Shown here: positions 7,570-15,867 of the stretch, piece by piece
Layout of the letters: every line of letters begins with the position of its first letter
How positions within the stretch are numbered: position 1 is the first letter of the stretch
Assembly: GCA_000402295.1 (NCBI GenBank)
Contig: AQRW01000171.1
Coordinates: forward strand, 54-30,570
Length of the DNA stretch: 30,517 nucleotides
Direction: 5' to 3'
Source of the DNA: Candidatus Aerophobus profundus SCGC AAA252-L23
GTDB lineage: Bacteria > Aerophobota > Aerophobia > Aerophobales > Aerophobaceae
Translations under genes and position numbers: made by a program
The notes under the pieces: generated by a model
Database searches by the model: none
The model's input: only the letters and a program-made list of their open reading frames with translations
What the model was told of the DNA's origin: nothing

Positions 7570-9942
7570 ATGGTCAGAGAAATTGAAATATTGCCTGATT
7601 TTACGCCGGGATTTATAGAAGTTGGGGGAAAAATACCAAAATTTCAGTATAGGAAATCTCTTCAAGAGGAACTTGCGGAAGGACGAATTAGCGGTGAGAA
7701 ATGCTTAAAACTGCTGGAGTGCATGCTTCTGATAAGAAATTTTGAGGAAATGATTGTTGAATTAAAGGAAAAGAAAGGGAAGTATGGTCCTTTAAAGTAT
7801 TTGTATGTGGGGGCCACCCATGTTTCTATTGGTCAGGAAGCCATTCCGGCCGGAGCTAACTTTGTTTTGAGAAGTAATGACTGTATCACTTCCTCCCATC
7901 GAGGTCACGGAGACAGCCTGGCCAAGGGATTCTTTGCTATCCATCAGATGGATGAGGAGAATCTGATAAGATTAATTGAAGAGAACAAGAAAATCCAGGA
8001 TTATCTGGAGTTGGATCCTGGGGGAAAAAGTCGAAGTGAGCTTATTGAACAGGCTTTAAGCATACATATTTTTCGGGCTATAGCCGAGCTTTTTGGCAAA
8101 GAGGAGGGCTACTGCCGGGGCCGAGGAGGAAGTATGCATATTGCTGATTTCAGTAAAGGTCATCTGGGAGCCAACGCCATTGTGGGAGGGAGTCTGGGGA
8201 TGGCCGTGGGAGCAGGTATAGCTGCCAGAGCTTTTTCTGATAACACTGTGGTGATATGTTTTGCCGGAGATGGTGCTTTTAATAATGGAATTGCTCATGA
8301 AGCCATGAATATGGCCAATATGGCCCAATTTACCAATGGGTTAATGGATAAGAGGTTTGGAGTTCCCACTATTTTTGCCATTGTGAATAACCAATATGGA
8401 ATGACCGGACAACAGCAGGGAGAGGTTACCGGAATTGAATTCTTAGCAGAGAGAGGTTTTGGATACAATAAGAAAGGGATGGACGCCGAAGTAGTCAACG
8501 GGATGAATGTTTTAGCGGTTTTGGATGTTGTTACCCGGGCCGTAGAAAAAGCTCGGCGAGGTGAGGGACCAATTTTGCTGGAGTTCTGGTGTACCAGATA
8601 CAAAGGTCATTCTCTAAGTGATAGATTAGACAGCCAAGAGGATGAAACTTATCGCAGCATGAGAGAGTTGACCTTATGGGAAAAGATTGATCCGATTAAG
8701 AGTTTTCCGGCTCAATTAATAGAAGCTGGGATTATCAGCCAAAGTGATTTTGAAATTCTCAAGAGTAAAATAAGAAAGAGGAATGAAGAGATGGCCCTCA
8801 AGGCGGCTGAGGCTGATAGTCCTGATCCTGAGCAAATGTATCGAGGTCTATTCAGTGAGTCTTCTTCCTCGGAAGTCCCCGAGAAATTCCGAAAGGTGAC
8901 TCTTCGGGAAAAACCTTCTTTCCTTAAACGGGATCCTCAAAAGGAGATTACTTACCGAGAGGCGGTAATTGAAGCTCTTTACGAGGAGATGAAGCGCGAT
9001 GAGAGAGTAATACTCTGGGGGGAGGATATTGCTGATTATGGAGGAGCTTTTAAAGCTACTCAGGAACTCCTGGAGATTTTCGGTAGAGACCGGATCTTTA
9101 ATACAGCTATTTCGGAGGCTGCCATTATTGGTAGCGGATTAGGAGCAGCTTTAAAAGGCTTGAGGCCCGTGGTGGAGATAATGTATATAGATTTTATTCT
9201 TCAGGCTATGGATCAACTGGGCAACCAAGCGGCTAAATGGAAATTTATGTCGGGAGGACAACCGACTATTCCTCTGACCATAAGAACTACTGTAGGTGGA
9301 GGTAAAGGATATGCCGGTCAACATTCCCAGAGCCTGGAGGCAATAGTCGCCCACATTCCCGGGATAAAAATTGCCGTTCCTTCCTGTGCTTACGATGCCA
9401 AAGGATTGTTAAAGACAGCTATCAGAGAGGATAATCCGGTGGTATTTATTGAACATCAGAATCTTTATCGACATCCTCAGGGTCAGAGCAAAGTTCCTCG
9501 AGAGGAGTATCTTATTCCTTTTGGTCAGGCAGCCCTGAAGAGAGAAATAAAGGGAGGGATGGGTAAAATTGCGGCGACGGTTATTGCCTGGTCATATATG
9601 GTGCCCGTGGCCCTACGAGCCGCGGAGAGATTAGCCCAGGAAAAAATTGAAGTTGAGGTGGTAGATTTAAGAACTCTTTATCCCCTGGATATGGAGACAG
9701 TGCTCAACTCGGCCAAAAAGACCGGACGGGCGGTAGTAGTTCATCAGGCGGTTCGATCAGTAGGTTTTGGGGCAGAAGTGGTGGCCCGTATTCAGGAAGG
9801 GGCTTTTGATTATCTAGATGGTCCCATCTTAAGAGTAACCGCCCCGGATGTTCCACCTCCCGCGGCGCCAACTCTGGAAAGAGCTTTCCTGCCAGCAGAG
9901 AAGGACATTGTGGAGGCGGTGAAGAAAGTCTGTGGTCGTTAG
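7570..9942 (+). CDS. 2-oxoacid dehydrogenase E1 component, alpha and beta subunits fused
   Basis: A 790-residue thiamine-diphosphate enzyme. The N-terminal part (about 25-430) is E1 alpha: SSHRGHGDSLAKG, GYCRGRGGSMHI and the TPP/Mg motif GDGAFNNG (about 233-240) ending near NNQYG. The C-terminal part (about 457-790) is E1 beta: TYREAVIEALYEEM, GEDIADYGGAFKAT, ISEAAIIGSGLGAAL and the transketolase C-terminal EVVDLRTLYPLD. In most bacteria the two halves are separate genes. It decarboxylates a 2-oxoacid and passes the acyl group to the E2 lipoyl arm; pyruvate, acetoin or branched-chain substrates cannot be separated by eye. Compared with ordinary E1 alpha there are about 45 extra residues between SLAKG and AELFGKEEG (about 118-168). 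E2 follows after 70 nt; no E3 is in the window. Good GGGAGGA site before ATG. Confidence 0.93.
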   Translation: MVREIEILPDFTPGFIEVGGKIPKFQYRKSLQEELAEGRISGEKCLKLLECMLLIRNFEEMIVELKEKKGKYGPLKYLYVGATHVSIGQEAIPAGANFVLRSNDCITSSHRGHGDSLAKGFFAIHQMDEENLIRLIEENKKIQDYLELDPGGKSRSELIEQALSIHIFRAIAELFGKEEGYCRGRGGSMHIADFSKGHLGANAIVGGSLGMAVGAGIAARAFSDNTVVICFAGDGAFNNGIAHEAMNMANMAQFTNGLMDKRFGVPTIFAIVNNQYGMTGQQQGEVTGIEFLAERGFGYNKKGMDAEVVNGMNVLAVLDVVTRAVEKARRGEGPILLEFWCTRYKGHSLSDRLDSQEDETYRSMRELTLWEKIDPIKSFPAQLIEAGIISQSDFEILKSKIRKRNEEMALKAAEADSPDPEQMYRGLFSESSSSEVPEKFRKVTLREKPSFLKRDPQKEITYREAVIEALYEEMKRDERVILWGEDIADYGGAFKATQELLEIFGRDRIFNTAISEAAIIGSGLGAALKGLRPVVEIMYIDFILQAMDQLGNQAAKWKFMSGGQPTIPLTIRTTVGGGKGYAGQHSQSLEAIVAHIPGIKIAVPSCAYDAKGLLKTAIREDNPVVFIEHQNLYRHPQGQSKVPREEYLIPFGQAALKREIKGGMGKIAATVIAWSYMVPVALRAAERLAQEKIEVEVVDLRTLYPLDMETVLNSAKKTGRAVVVHQAVRSVGFGAEVVARIQEGAFDYLDGPILRVTAPDVPPPAAPTLERAFLPAEKDIVEAVKKVCGR

Positions 9943-10012
9943 CATACGAAATAGATATTCCGGTAAAGAGAAATCTTAGTAAAGTGTTTAGAGGCGAAGG
10001 AGGTTAATTGTA

Positions 10013-11194
10013 ATGGTTACTAAGGTAATTATGCCCAAGTTGGGAGAGACAATGGAAGAGGGTGAGATCATTCAGTGGTTAAAAAAAGAGGGAGAGGGAG
10101 TAAAAGAAGGAGAGCCCCTCTTAGAAATTGCTACTGATAAGGCTAATATGGAGGTGGAAGCTACCACTAGCGGTTTTTTGAAAAAGATAGTCGCCGAACA
10201 GGGAAAAATTGTTCCGGTAACCGGAATTATTGCTTATATTACTGAGAAAATAGAGGAGGAGATTCCTTCTGAGGGGTCTAAACAAGAAGTTAAAGAGGCA
10301 GGAACTCCACCGGAAAAAAAGAGGGAAAAAGAAGAAAAGGTAAGGGAAGTAAGAAAAACTGATCTCATAAAATCTTCCCCTTTAGCCAGAAAATTAGCCA
10401 GAGATCGAGGAATAGATTTGCGGGAAGTCAAGGGAACGGGTCCGGAAGGTCGAATAGTTAAGGAAGACGTCTTGAGATTGATAGAGAAAGAGAAGAAAGT
10501 CTCTGAAAAGAAGGGACTTACGCTTTCCCGGGTGGAAAAGTTAATTGCTGAGAAGATGACCAGAAGCAAAAGAGAAATTCCCCACTTTTATCTTAGCATT
10601 GAGGTAGATTTTTCCCAGGTGGCGGTAGTGCGACAACATCTCCGGGAAGAGTTTGAAGAAGAAAAAGGGTTGCACCTTACTTACACTGATTTTTTAGTCA
10701 AGACCTGTGCCCGGGCTCTAGCGCTGTTTCCCAGGGTAAATTCTTACTATGAAGAAGACCAGATAAAGTTAATCTCCCAGGTAAATATAGGATTGGCTAT
10801 AGCCAGGGAGCAAGGTTTAATTGTCCCGGTTATTAAAGAGGCGGATAAAAAGAACCTTTTTGCCATTGGTCAGGAAAGGGTAAATTTAGTTAAGAAGGCT
10901 AATGAAAATTCTCTTTCTCTAAAGGATCTGGAAGGGGGTACCTTCACCCTCAGTAATCTTGGAATGATGGGAATAAAGCGTTTTACTCCTATTATAAATC
11001 CTCCTGAGGCATGTATTCTGGGAGTAGGAGAGATCAAAAGTAAACCGGTGGTGGTGGGCGACCGAGTTGAGATAGCTCCTTTAATGGAGATGACCCTTTC
11101 TTGTGACCACCGAGTAGTGGATGGATATTTAGGAGCTCGATTCCTGGAGCAGATAAAGAAGGGATTGGAAAGGCCTTCTCTTCTGCTAATATGA
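10013..11194 (+). CDS. Dihydrolipoamide acyltransferase (E2) of a 2-oxoacid dehydrogenase complex
   Basis: A 393-residue E2. One lipoyl domain (about residues 2-78) has the lipoylated lysine in ATDKANMEVEA (about residue 43). A charged, flexible linker (about 85-118) follows. The peripheral subunit-binding domain (about 120-157) reads SSPLARKLARDRGIDLREV then GTGPEGRIVKEDV. The catalytic domain (about 170-393) ends with the SCDHRVVDG active-site motif. It accepts the acyl group from E1 and gives it to CoA. GAAGGAGG lies just before ATG. It belongs with the fused E1 upstream. The stop codon TGA directly abuts family A repeat copy 4, with no loss of the normal C-terminus. Confidence 0.94.
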   Translation: MVTKVIMPKLGETMEEGEIIQWLKKEGEGVKEGEPLLEIATDKANMEVEATTSGFLKKIVAEQGKIVPVTGIIAYITEKIEEEIPSEGSKQEVKEAGTPPEKKREKEEKVREVRKTDLIKSSPLARKLARDRGIDLREVKGTGPEGRIVKEDVLRLIEKEKKVSEKKGLTLSRVEKLIAEKMTRSKREIPHFYLSIEVDFSQVAVVRQHLREEFEEEKGLHLTYTDFLVKTCARALALFPRVNSYYEEDQIKLISQVNIGLAIAREQGLIVPVIKEADKKNLFAIGQERVNLVKKANENSLSLKDLEGGTFTLSNLGMMGIKRFTPIINPPEACILGVGEIKSKPVVVGDRVEIAPLMEMTLSCDHRVVDGYLGARFLEQIKKGLERPSLLLI

Positions 11195-11304
11195 TCGCAA
11201 GTTTTAACTTGCGTAAATAAACGCCGGCTAAAGCCTGCGCCTACCGGGTCATAACAAGGAGGCTAAAGCCTCCCCTACACGGGGGCTGTCTGCCTGCGGC
11301 TACC
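11195..11304. repeat. Family A hairpin repeat cluster, copy 4
   Basis: Begins immediately after the E2 stop with hairpin CGCAAGTTTTAACTTGCG, then GCCGGCTAAAGCCTGCGCC, a GGAGGCTAAAGCCTCC hairpin and a closing TGCCTGCGGCTACC. It is followed within 12 nt by family B copy 2, the same pairing of families as before rsmI. Confidence 0.85.
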
Positions 11305-11315
11305 GCAAAAAGAGG

Positions 11316-11360
11316 AATGTCATTGCGAGCCTGCCAAAGGCAGGCGTGGCAATCTCTGAG
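11316..11360. repeat. Family B intergenic repeat, copy 2
   Basis: AATGTCATTGCGAGCCTGCC, then GGCAGGCGTGGCAATCTCTG: a palindrome with CCTGCC/GGCAGG core and GTCATTGCGAG / GCAATCTC ends. An ATG inside it (11317) opens a frame into ribE, but the conserved riboflavin synthase N-terminus starts only at 11398. Confidence 0.75.
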
Positions 11361-11397
11361 GCGGCGCGCTGGTTATGGGACCATAATAGAGAGGCTA

Positions 11398-12036
11398 ATG
11401 TTTACCGGTTTAGTGGAGGAAATTGGTAGGGTGAGTAGATGTGATTCTGTGTCTCCTCTGCGTCTTCTTATCCAGGCTGATGGAGTTCTGGAGGGAACAA
11501 AGACAAGAGATAGTATTCTGGTCAACGGTGTTTGTCTCACCGTGGTAGGACTAAAAGGGAGTTCCTTCACGGTGGAGGTTATCTCGCAGACAATCAGCAA
11601 AACTAACCTGGGAGACTTAAGAGTGGGTGACCGGGTCAACCTGGAGAGATCTCTTTCTTTAGCTTCCAGATTGGGGGGTCATTTGGTAACCGGAGATATT
11701 GATGGTCTGGGACGAATAGAACAGATAAGACAGGAACCAGATCAAAGAAGAGTTTGGATAAGACCTCCTCTTCATTTAATGAAATACATTGTTAGCCAGG
11801 GACGAGTTACCCTGGAGGGAGTTAGCCTGACTGTAGCTGAGCAAAGAGAGGATATTTTTGCGGTTTGCCTCATTCCTTTTACTTTAAACAATACCACTAT
11901 TAAAGAGAAAAGAGAAGGAAATTTGCTTAATCTGGAGATTGATCTTATAGCCAGATATGTGGAGGGTTTACTTACTGGAGAGAATATCTCCAGCGGGAAG
12001 ATAAATGAGCAATTTTTGCGGAAAGCAGGATTTTAA
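11398..12036 (+). CDS. ribE: Riboflavin synthase alpha chain
   Basis: The conserved opening MFTGLVEEIGRV fixes the start at 11398, giving 212 residues, the normal length. The frame is open back to 11317 but that extension is repeat sequence. Two lumazine-binding halves are visible: residues 1-about 90 and about 95-190, the second opening GHLVTGDIDGLGRI. The enzyme dismutates two 6,7-dimethyl-8-ribityllumazine molecules to riboflavin plus a pyrimidine. It is followed by ribBA and ribH. A weak AGAGG site lies 7 nt before the start. No FMN riboswitch sequence was recognised upstream, where repeats occupy most of the gap. Confidence 0.95.
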   Translation: MFTGLVEEIGRVSRCDSVSPLRLLIQADGVLEGTKTRDSILVNGVCLTVVGLKGSSFTVEVISQTISKTNLGDLRVGDRVNLERSLSLASRLGGHLVTGDIDGLGRIEQIRQEPDQRRVWIRPPLHLMKYIVSQGRVTLEGVSLTVAEQREDIFAVCLIPFTLNNTTIKEKREGNLLNLEIDLIARYVEGLLTGENISSGKINEQFLRKAGF

Positions 12037-12060
12037 TTAATAAGTATAATAGGTGTTTCT

Positions 12061-13305
12061 ATGGCTGTATTCAATAAAATTGAAGAGATTCTGGATGAAT
12101 TTCGCCGAGGAAAGATGGTCATCGTGATGGATGATAAGAACAGAGAAAATGAAGGAGATTTAATAATCCCGGCCAGTTGTGCAACTCCTGAAATAGTAAA
12201 CTTCATGACCAAATATGCCCGGGGACTAATATGTGTGGCTATAACTAAAAAGAGAGCTGGAGAACTTGACTTATCTCCTATGGTTGATGAAAATACTGCT
12301 CTCCAAGGTACCCCTTTTACCGTGTCAGTTGATGCGGTCGGTCACACTAGTACGGGGATCTCCGCTTTCGATAGGGCTCAGACTATTAAAGTGTTGATTG
12401 ATCCTGAAGGGAAAAAGGAGGATCTGGCTCGTCCTGGTCATATTTTTCCTCTGATCAGTCTAGAGGGAGGAGTTCTGGTTCGGGCTGCTCATACAGAGGC
12501 CGCTGTGGATTTGGCCCGACTAGCCGGGTGTTATCCGGCCGGAGTACTTTGTGAAATATTGGCTGAGGATGGGCGGATGGCCCAACTCTCCGAGCTTGTT
12601 TCTTTTGCCGGCCAGCACAATTTAAAAATTTGTGCGGTGGCAGATTTGATAAATTATCGCTGGAAAAAAGAAAAGTTAGTGGAAAGGGTGATTACTACTT
12701 CTTTTCCCACCGCTTATGGAAATTTTATCCTGATGGGATATAAAACTTTGGTGGAGGAGAGAATCCATCTGGCTCTGGTTAAGGGAGAAGTGCGGGGAAA
12801 AGAGAATGTTTTGGTCAGGGTTCATTCACAATGTTTGACCGGAGATGTGTTCAAGTCTCTTCGCTGCGACTGTGGTGAGCAATTGGCAGTAGCCCTGCAA
12901 ATGATTTCTGCAGAAGATTGCGGAGTTCTTCTCTATCTCAACCAAGAAGGTCGGGGGATTGGACTTTTAAATAAGTTAAAGGCTTATCAACTCCAGGATC
13001 AGGGACTGGATACTATTGAAGCCAACCACAAACTTGGTTTTAAGACTGACCTGCGGGATTACGGAATTGGAGCGCAAATTCTGGCTGACCTGGGTCTACA
13101 TCGGATAAGGATCTTGACTAATAATCCTCGCAAAATCGTGGGTCTGAAAGGGTACGGACTGGAAGTAACCGAGCGTATTCCTTTGGAAATGAAGCCTAAC
13201 CGAATGAATCAGAATTATCTGGCGGTCAAGCAGAAAAAAATGGGCCATCTTCTTCATGTAATCCCAGAAGAAGATATATCTCCAGGCGGCCAGGAAGAAA
13301 AATAG
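12061..13305 (+). CDS. ribBA: Bifunctional 3,4-dihydroxy-2-butanone-4-phosphate synthase / GTP cyclohydrolase II
   Basis: 414 residues, a normal fusion length. The RibB half (about 1-205) shows MDDKNRENEGDLIIPA and HTEAAVDLARLAG, the acidic and histidine active-site segments. The RibA half (about 207-400) shows the zinc site C-LTGDVFKSL-RCDCGEQ, the YLNQEGRGIGL loop and LTNNPRKI. RibB turns ribulose 5-phosphate into the four-carbon precursor; RibA opens GTP to the pyrimidine precursor. Both halves keep their key residues, so both should be active. It lies 24 nt after ribE and 39 nt before ribH. Confidence 0.96.
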   Translation: MAVFNKIEEILDEFRRGKMVIVMDDKNRENEGDLIIPASCATPEIVNFMTKYARGLICVAITKKRAGELDLSPMVDENTALQGTPFTVSVDAVGHTSTGISAFDRAQTIKVLIDPEGKKEDLARPGHIFPLISLEGGVLVRAAHTEAAVDLARLAGCYPAGVLCEILAEDGRMAQLSELVSFAGQHNLKICAVADLINYRWKKEKLVERVITTSFPTAYGNFILMGYKTLVEERIHLALVKGEVRGKENVLVRVHSQCLTGDVFKSLRCDCGEQLAVALQMISAEDCGVLLYLNQEGRGIGLLNKLKAYQLQDQGLDTIEANHKLGFKTDLRDYGIGAQILADLGLHRIRILTNNPRKIVGLKGYGLEVTERIPLEMKPNRMNQNYLAVKQKKMGHLLHVIPEEDISPGGQEEK

Positions 13306-13344
13306 CAGTTTACTTGACTAAATATTTTTTGAGGAGAAGAAAAA

Positions 13345-13812
13345 GTGAGGGTTTATAAAGGAACCGTGAGTGGGAAAGGTTGTCGGTTTGGAATTGTCGT
13401 CTCTCGTTATAACGAATTCATTACCCAGAAGCTGGTGGAAGGAGCTATTGATACTCTGATTCGTCACCAGACTAACGAGGAAGACATTGAAGTAGTTTGG
13501 GTCCCGGGGTCGTTTGAAATTCCTGCGGCCGCTTCCCGTCTGGTCAAAAAAGGAACTTTTGATGCTATTATTTGTCTTGGTCTTCTTCTCCGGGGGGCTA
13601 CTCCTCACTATGATTTGATTTCCAACCAGGTGGCTCGAGGAATTTCTACTCTGGGGATGAGGGAAAAAATCCCCATTGCCTTTGGAGTGGTTACTGCCGA
13701 AAGTATTGAGCAGGGAATTGAGAGAGCAGGAACCAAACGGGGAAATCGGGGTGGCGATGCTGCCCTATCAGCTATGGAAATGGTTAGTCTCTACCGGCAA
13801 ATGGAAAAGTAG
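13345..13812 (+). CDS. ribH: 6,7-dimethyl-8-ribityllumazine synthase
   Basis: 155 residues, typical of lumazine synthase. Seen: FGIVVSRYNEFITQKLVEGA at the N-terminus, WVPGSFEIPAAA, the GLLLRGATPHYD loop with the catalytic His, and PIAFGVVTAESIEQ followed by GTKRGNRGGDAA. It condenses the RibBA butanone product with the ribityl pyrimidine. Start is GTG at 13345 preceded by GAGGAGAAG. The enzyme usually assembles as a 60-mer or pentamer. The cluster lacks ribD (deaminase/reductase), which must be elsewhere. Confidence 0.96.
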   Translation: MRVYKGTVSGKGCRFGIVVSRYNEFITQKLVEGAIDTLIRHQTNEEDIEVVWVPGSFEIPAAASRLVKKGTFDAIICLGLLLRGATPHYDLISNQVARGISTLGMREKIPIAFGVVTAESIEQGIERAGTKRGNRGGDAALSAMEMVSLYRQMEK

Positions 13813-13841
13813 ATTTTCGCGGTCACGTCCCTGAGGAGAAG

Positions 13842-14954
13842 ATGAGAGGCAGAACTGAGGTTGTTATTGATCTTGGGGCCATTGCTCATAATTTGCGTCA
13901 GATAAGGAGCAGAATAGGTCCGGCAGTTCGAATAATGGTGGTAGTTAAGGCTGATGGCTACGGTCATGGAGCAGTAAGAGTAAGTCAGGCCGTGGTTAAA
14001 GAAGGAGCAGATGCTTTAGCTGTGACTACCGTAGCTGAGGGTATTGAACTAAGGAAAGCTGGCTTAAAAATTCCCATATTAATCTTAGGGTCCCTTTTTT
14101 CTGGGGAAATAGAGTCGGTTATTAATTATTATCTTACTCCTACTCTCTTAGATTTGAAAATAGCCGAACTTCTTTCCCAACGGGCCAGGAAAAAAGGAAG
14201 AGTAGTGGGTATTCATATAAATGTGGATACCGGGATGGGCAGGCTGGGTATATATTATGAGAAAGCAGACCAGTTTGCCTTGGCGGTTTCCCGATTAGCC
14301 AATCTTCAAATTGAAGGGGTATATTCCCATTTTTCTTCGGCTGAGTTTGATGCGGACTTCACTCTTCAACAAGTTAGGCGCTTTGAGTCAGTTTTTCTCT
14401 CACTTAAGAAAAAGGGAATTGACCCTCCCCTTAAACACATTTCCAATAGTGCGGCTCTTCTTGCAATTCCGGGAGTCTATTTTAACATGGTCAGACCGGG
14501 TTTGGTCGTTTATGGTTATTACCCGGGACGTTCTTGGGCTGATGAGATCAAGTTCAGGCCGTCGATGAGTTGTAGATCCCGAATTTCCTTGTTGAAAACG
14601 GTTCCCGCCGGGGCATCTCTCAGTTATGGTAGAACCTATATTACTTTTTCTCAGACCAGGATAGCCATTATTCCTGTTGGCTATGCTGATGGTTACCCTC
14701 TTTCTTTATCTAATCGGGGCTGGGTCCTTATCCGGGGAAAAGAAGCTCCGGTGGTGGGTAAAATTTGTATGGACCAAACCATAATTGATGTAACTCATAT
14801 TAAAGATGTCCAGGTGGGGGACGAGGTGATACTATGGGGCTCACAAGGAGAAATGAACATCCGGTTAGAGGACCTTTCCCTCAAAGCAAAAACTATTCCT
14901 TATGAGTTCTTGACCGTGATAGGCGGAAAACTTCCCCGAGTTTATCGAGAATAA
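13842..14954 (+). CDS. alr: Alanine racemase
   Basis: A 370-residue fold-III PLP enzyme that interconverts L- and D-alanine for peptidoglycan. The N-terminal TIM barrel carries the PLP lysine in VVKADGYGHGA (about residues 32-42). The C-terminal beta domain has LSYGRTYIT (catalytic Tyr) and PVGYADGYPLSL, and GKICMDQTIIDVT. GAGGAGAAG sits just before ATG. It is 29 nt after ribH and 7 nt before prmC, so it is probably part of the same long transcript that ends with mrdA-rodA. Confidence 0.96.
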   Translation: MRGRTEVVIDLGAIAHNLRQIRSRIGPAVRIMVVVKADGYGHGAVRVSQAVVKEGADALAVTTVAEGIELRKAGLKIPILILGSLFSGEIESVINYYLTPTLLDLKIAELLSQRARKKGRVVGIHINVDTGMGRLGIYYEKADQFALAVSRLANLQIEGVYSHFSSAEFDADFTLQQVRRFESVFLSLKKKGIDPPLKHISNSAALLAIPGVYFNMVRPGLVVYGYYPGRSWADEIKFRPSMSCRSRISLLKTVPAGASLSYGRTYITFSQTRIAIIPVGYADGYPLSLSNRGWVLIRGKEAPVVGKICMDQTIIDVTHIKDVQVGDEVILWGSQGEMNIRLEDLSLKAKTIPYEFLTVIGGKLPRVYRE

Positions 14955-14961
14955 TGAAGGA

Positions 14962-15855
14962 ATGAATCAGAATGTCTGGACCATAGAAAAAAGTCTGGAA
15001 TGGGGTAGACATTATCTGGAAAAAAGAGGGATTAAAAGTCCCCGTCTGAACTCTGAATTTCTTCTCTCCCACCTCCTAGAAAAGTCTTACTCGAATCTCT
15101 ACTTGGAGCGAAACCAGCTTCTTAAGCGGGGAGATCTAAGAAAATTCAAAATTTCCATCATTAAAAGGTCTCGTCACCTTCCTCTTTCCTACGTTACTGG
15201 TAGACAATTCTTTATGGATTTCATGCTCTGGGTAAGTCCAGCAGTCTACATTCCTCGACCAGAGACAGAAATTCTGGTAGAGGAAACCCTGAAAATAATA
15301 AAGAGTGGGGGGGAGGGCACAAAGAGAGATGAGCTAATTATTGTTGATTTAGGAACGGGAAGTGGAAATATTGCTATTTCTCTGGCCCGAGCAGTTAAAC
15401 AAGTAAGAATTTTAGCCGTTGACATTTCTCCGGCGGCCCTAAAAGTTGCCCGAAAAAATGCCCAAGCCTGCAATGTCCTGGACAAAATTAAATTTTTGCC
15501 GGGGAATCTCTTTTCTCCTCTTCTCCAGTTTGATATGAAGGAGAAGGTAGATATGATAGTCTCAAATCCTCCTTATGTGAGCAGCCGGGAAATGAGAAAG
15601 CTGCCTCTGGAGGTAAGGAGGGAGCCTCGAAAGGCACTGGAGGCAGGAGAAGACGGGTTAAGATATCTCAGAGGTATAATTCGCAGAAGCTCATACTTTT
15701 TGAGAAGAGGAGGATGGTTGATTCTGGAAATAGGTTATAACCAAGACCGGGCAGTTTCGGGGTTAATTCTTTCTCGGCGACGGTTGCGGATTATCCGGAT
15801 TATTGGCGATCTCAACGGCCATCAGCGAGTTGTAGTTAGCCGCAAGGTGGAATGA
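14962..15855 (+). CDS. prmC: Peptide chain release factor N5-glutamine methyltransferase
   Basis: 297 residues. The N-terminal helical domain (about 1-85) is followed by the SAM-dependent domain with VYIPRPETEILVE, VDLGTGSGNIAISLA and the NPPY catalytic motif in MIVSNPPYVSS. It methylates the GGQ glutamine of release factors 1 and 2. The usual partner prfA is not adjacent; the gene instead sits 7 nt after alr. Confidence 0.95.
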   Translation: MNQNVWTIEKSLEWGRHYLEKRGIKSPRLNSEFLLSHLLEKSYSNLYLERNQLLKRGDLRKFKISIIKRSRHLPLSYVTGRQFFMDFMLWVSPAVYIPRPETEILVEETLKIIKSGGEGTKRDELIIVDLGTGSGNIAISLARAVKQVRILAVDISPAALKVARKNAQACNVLDKIKFLPGNLFSPLLQFDMKEKVDMIVSNPPYVSSREMRKLPLEVRREPRKALEAGEDGLRYLRGIIRRSSYFLRRGGWLILEIGYNQDRAVSGLILSRRRLRIIRIIGDLNGHQRVVVSRKVE

Positions 15856-15867
15856 TGGGGGGTAGCC

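Noticed and set aside
11317..11397. Longer ribE start at 11317
   Set aside because: The added residues are translated family B repeat; the conserved MFTGLVEEIG begins at 11398.
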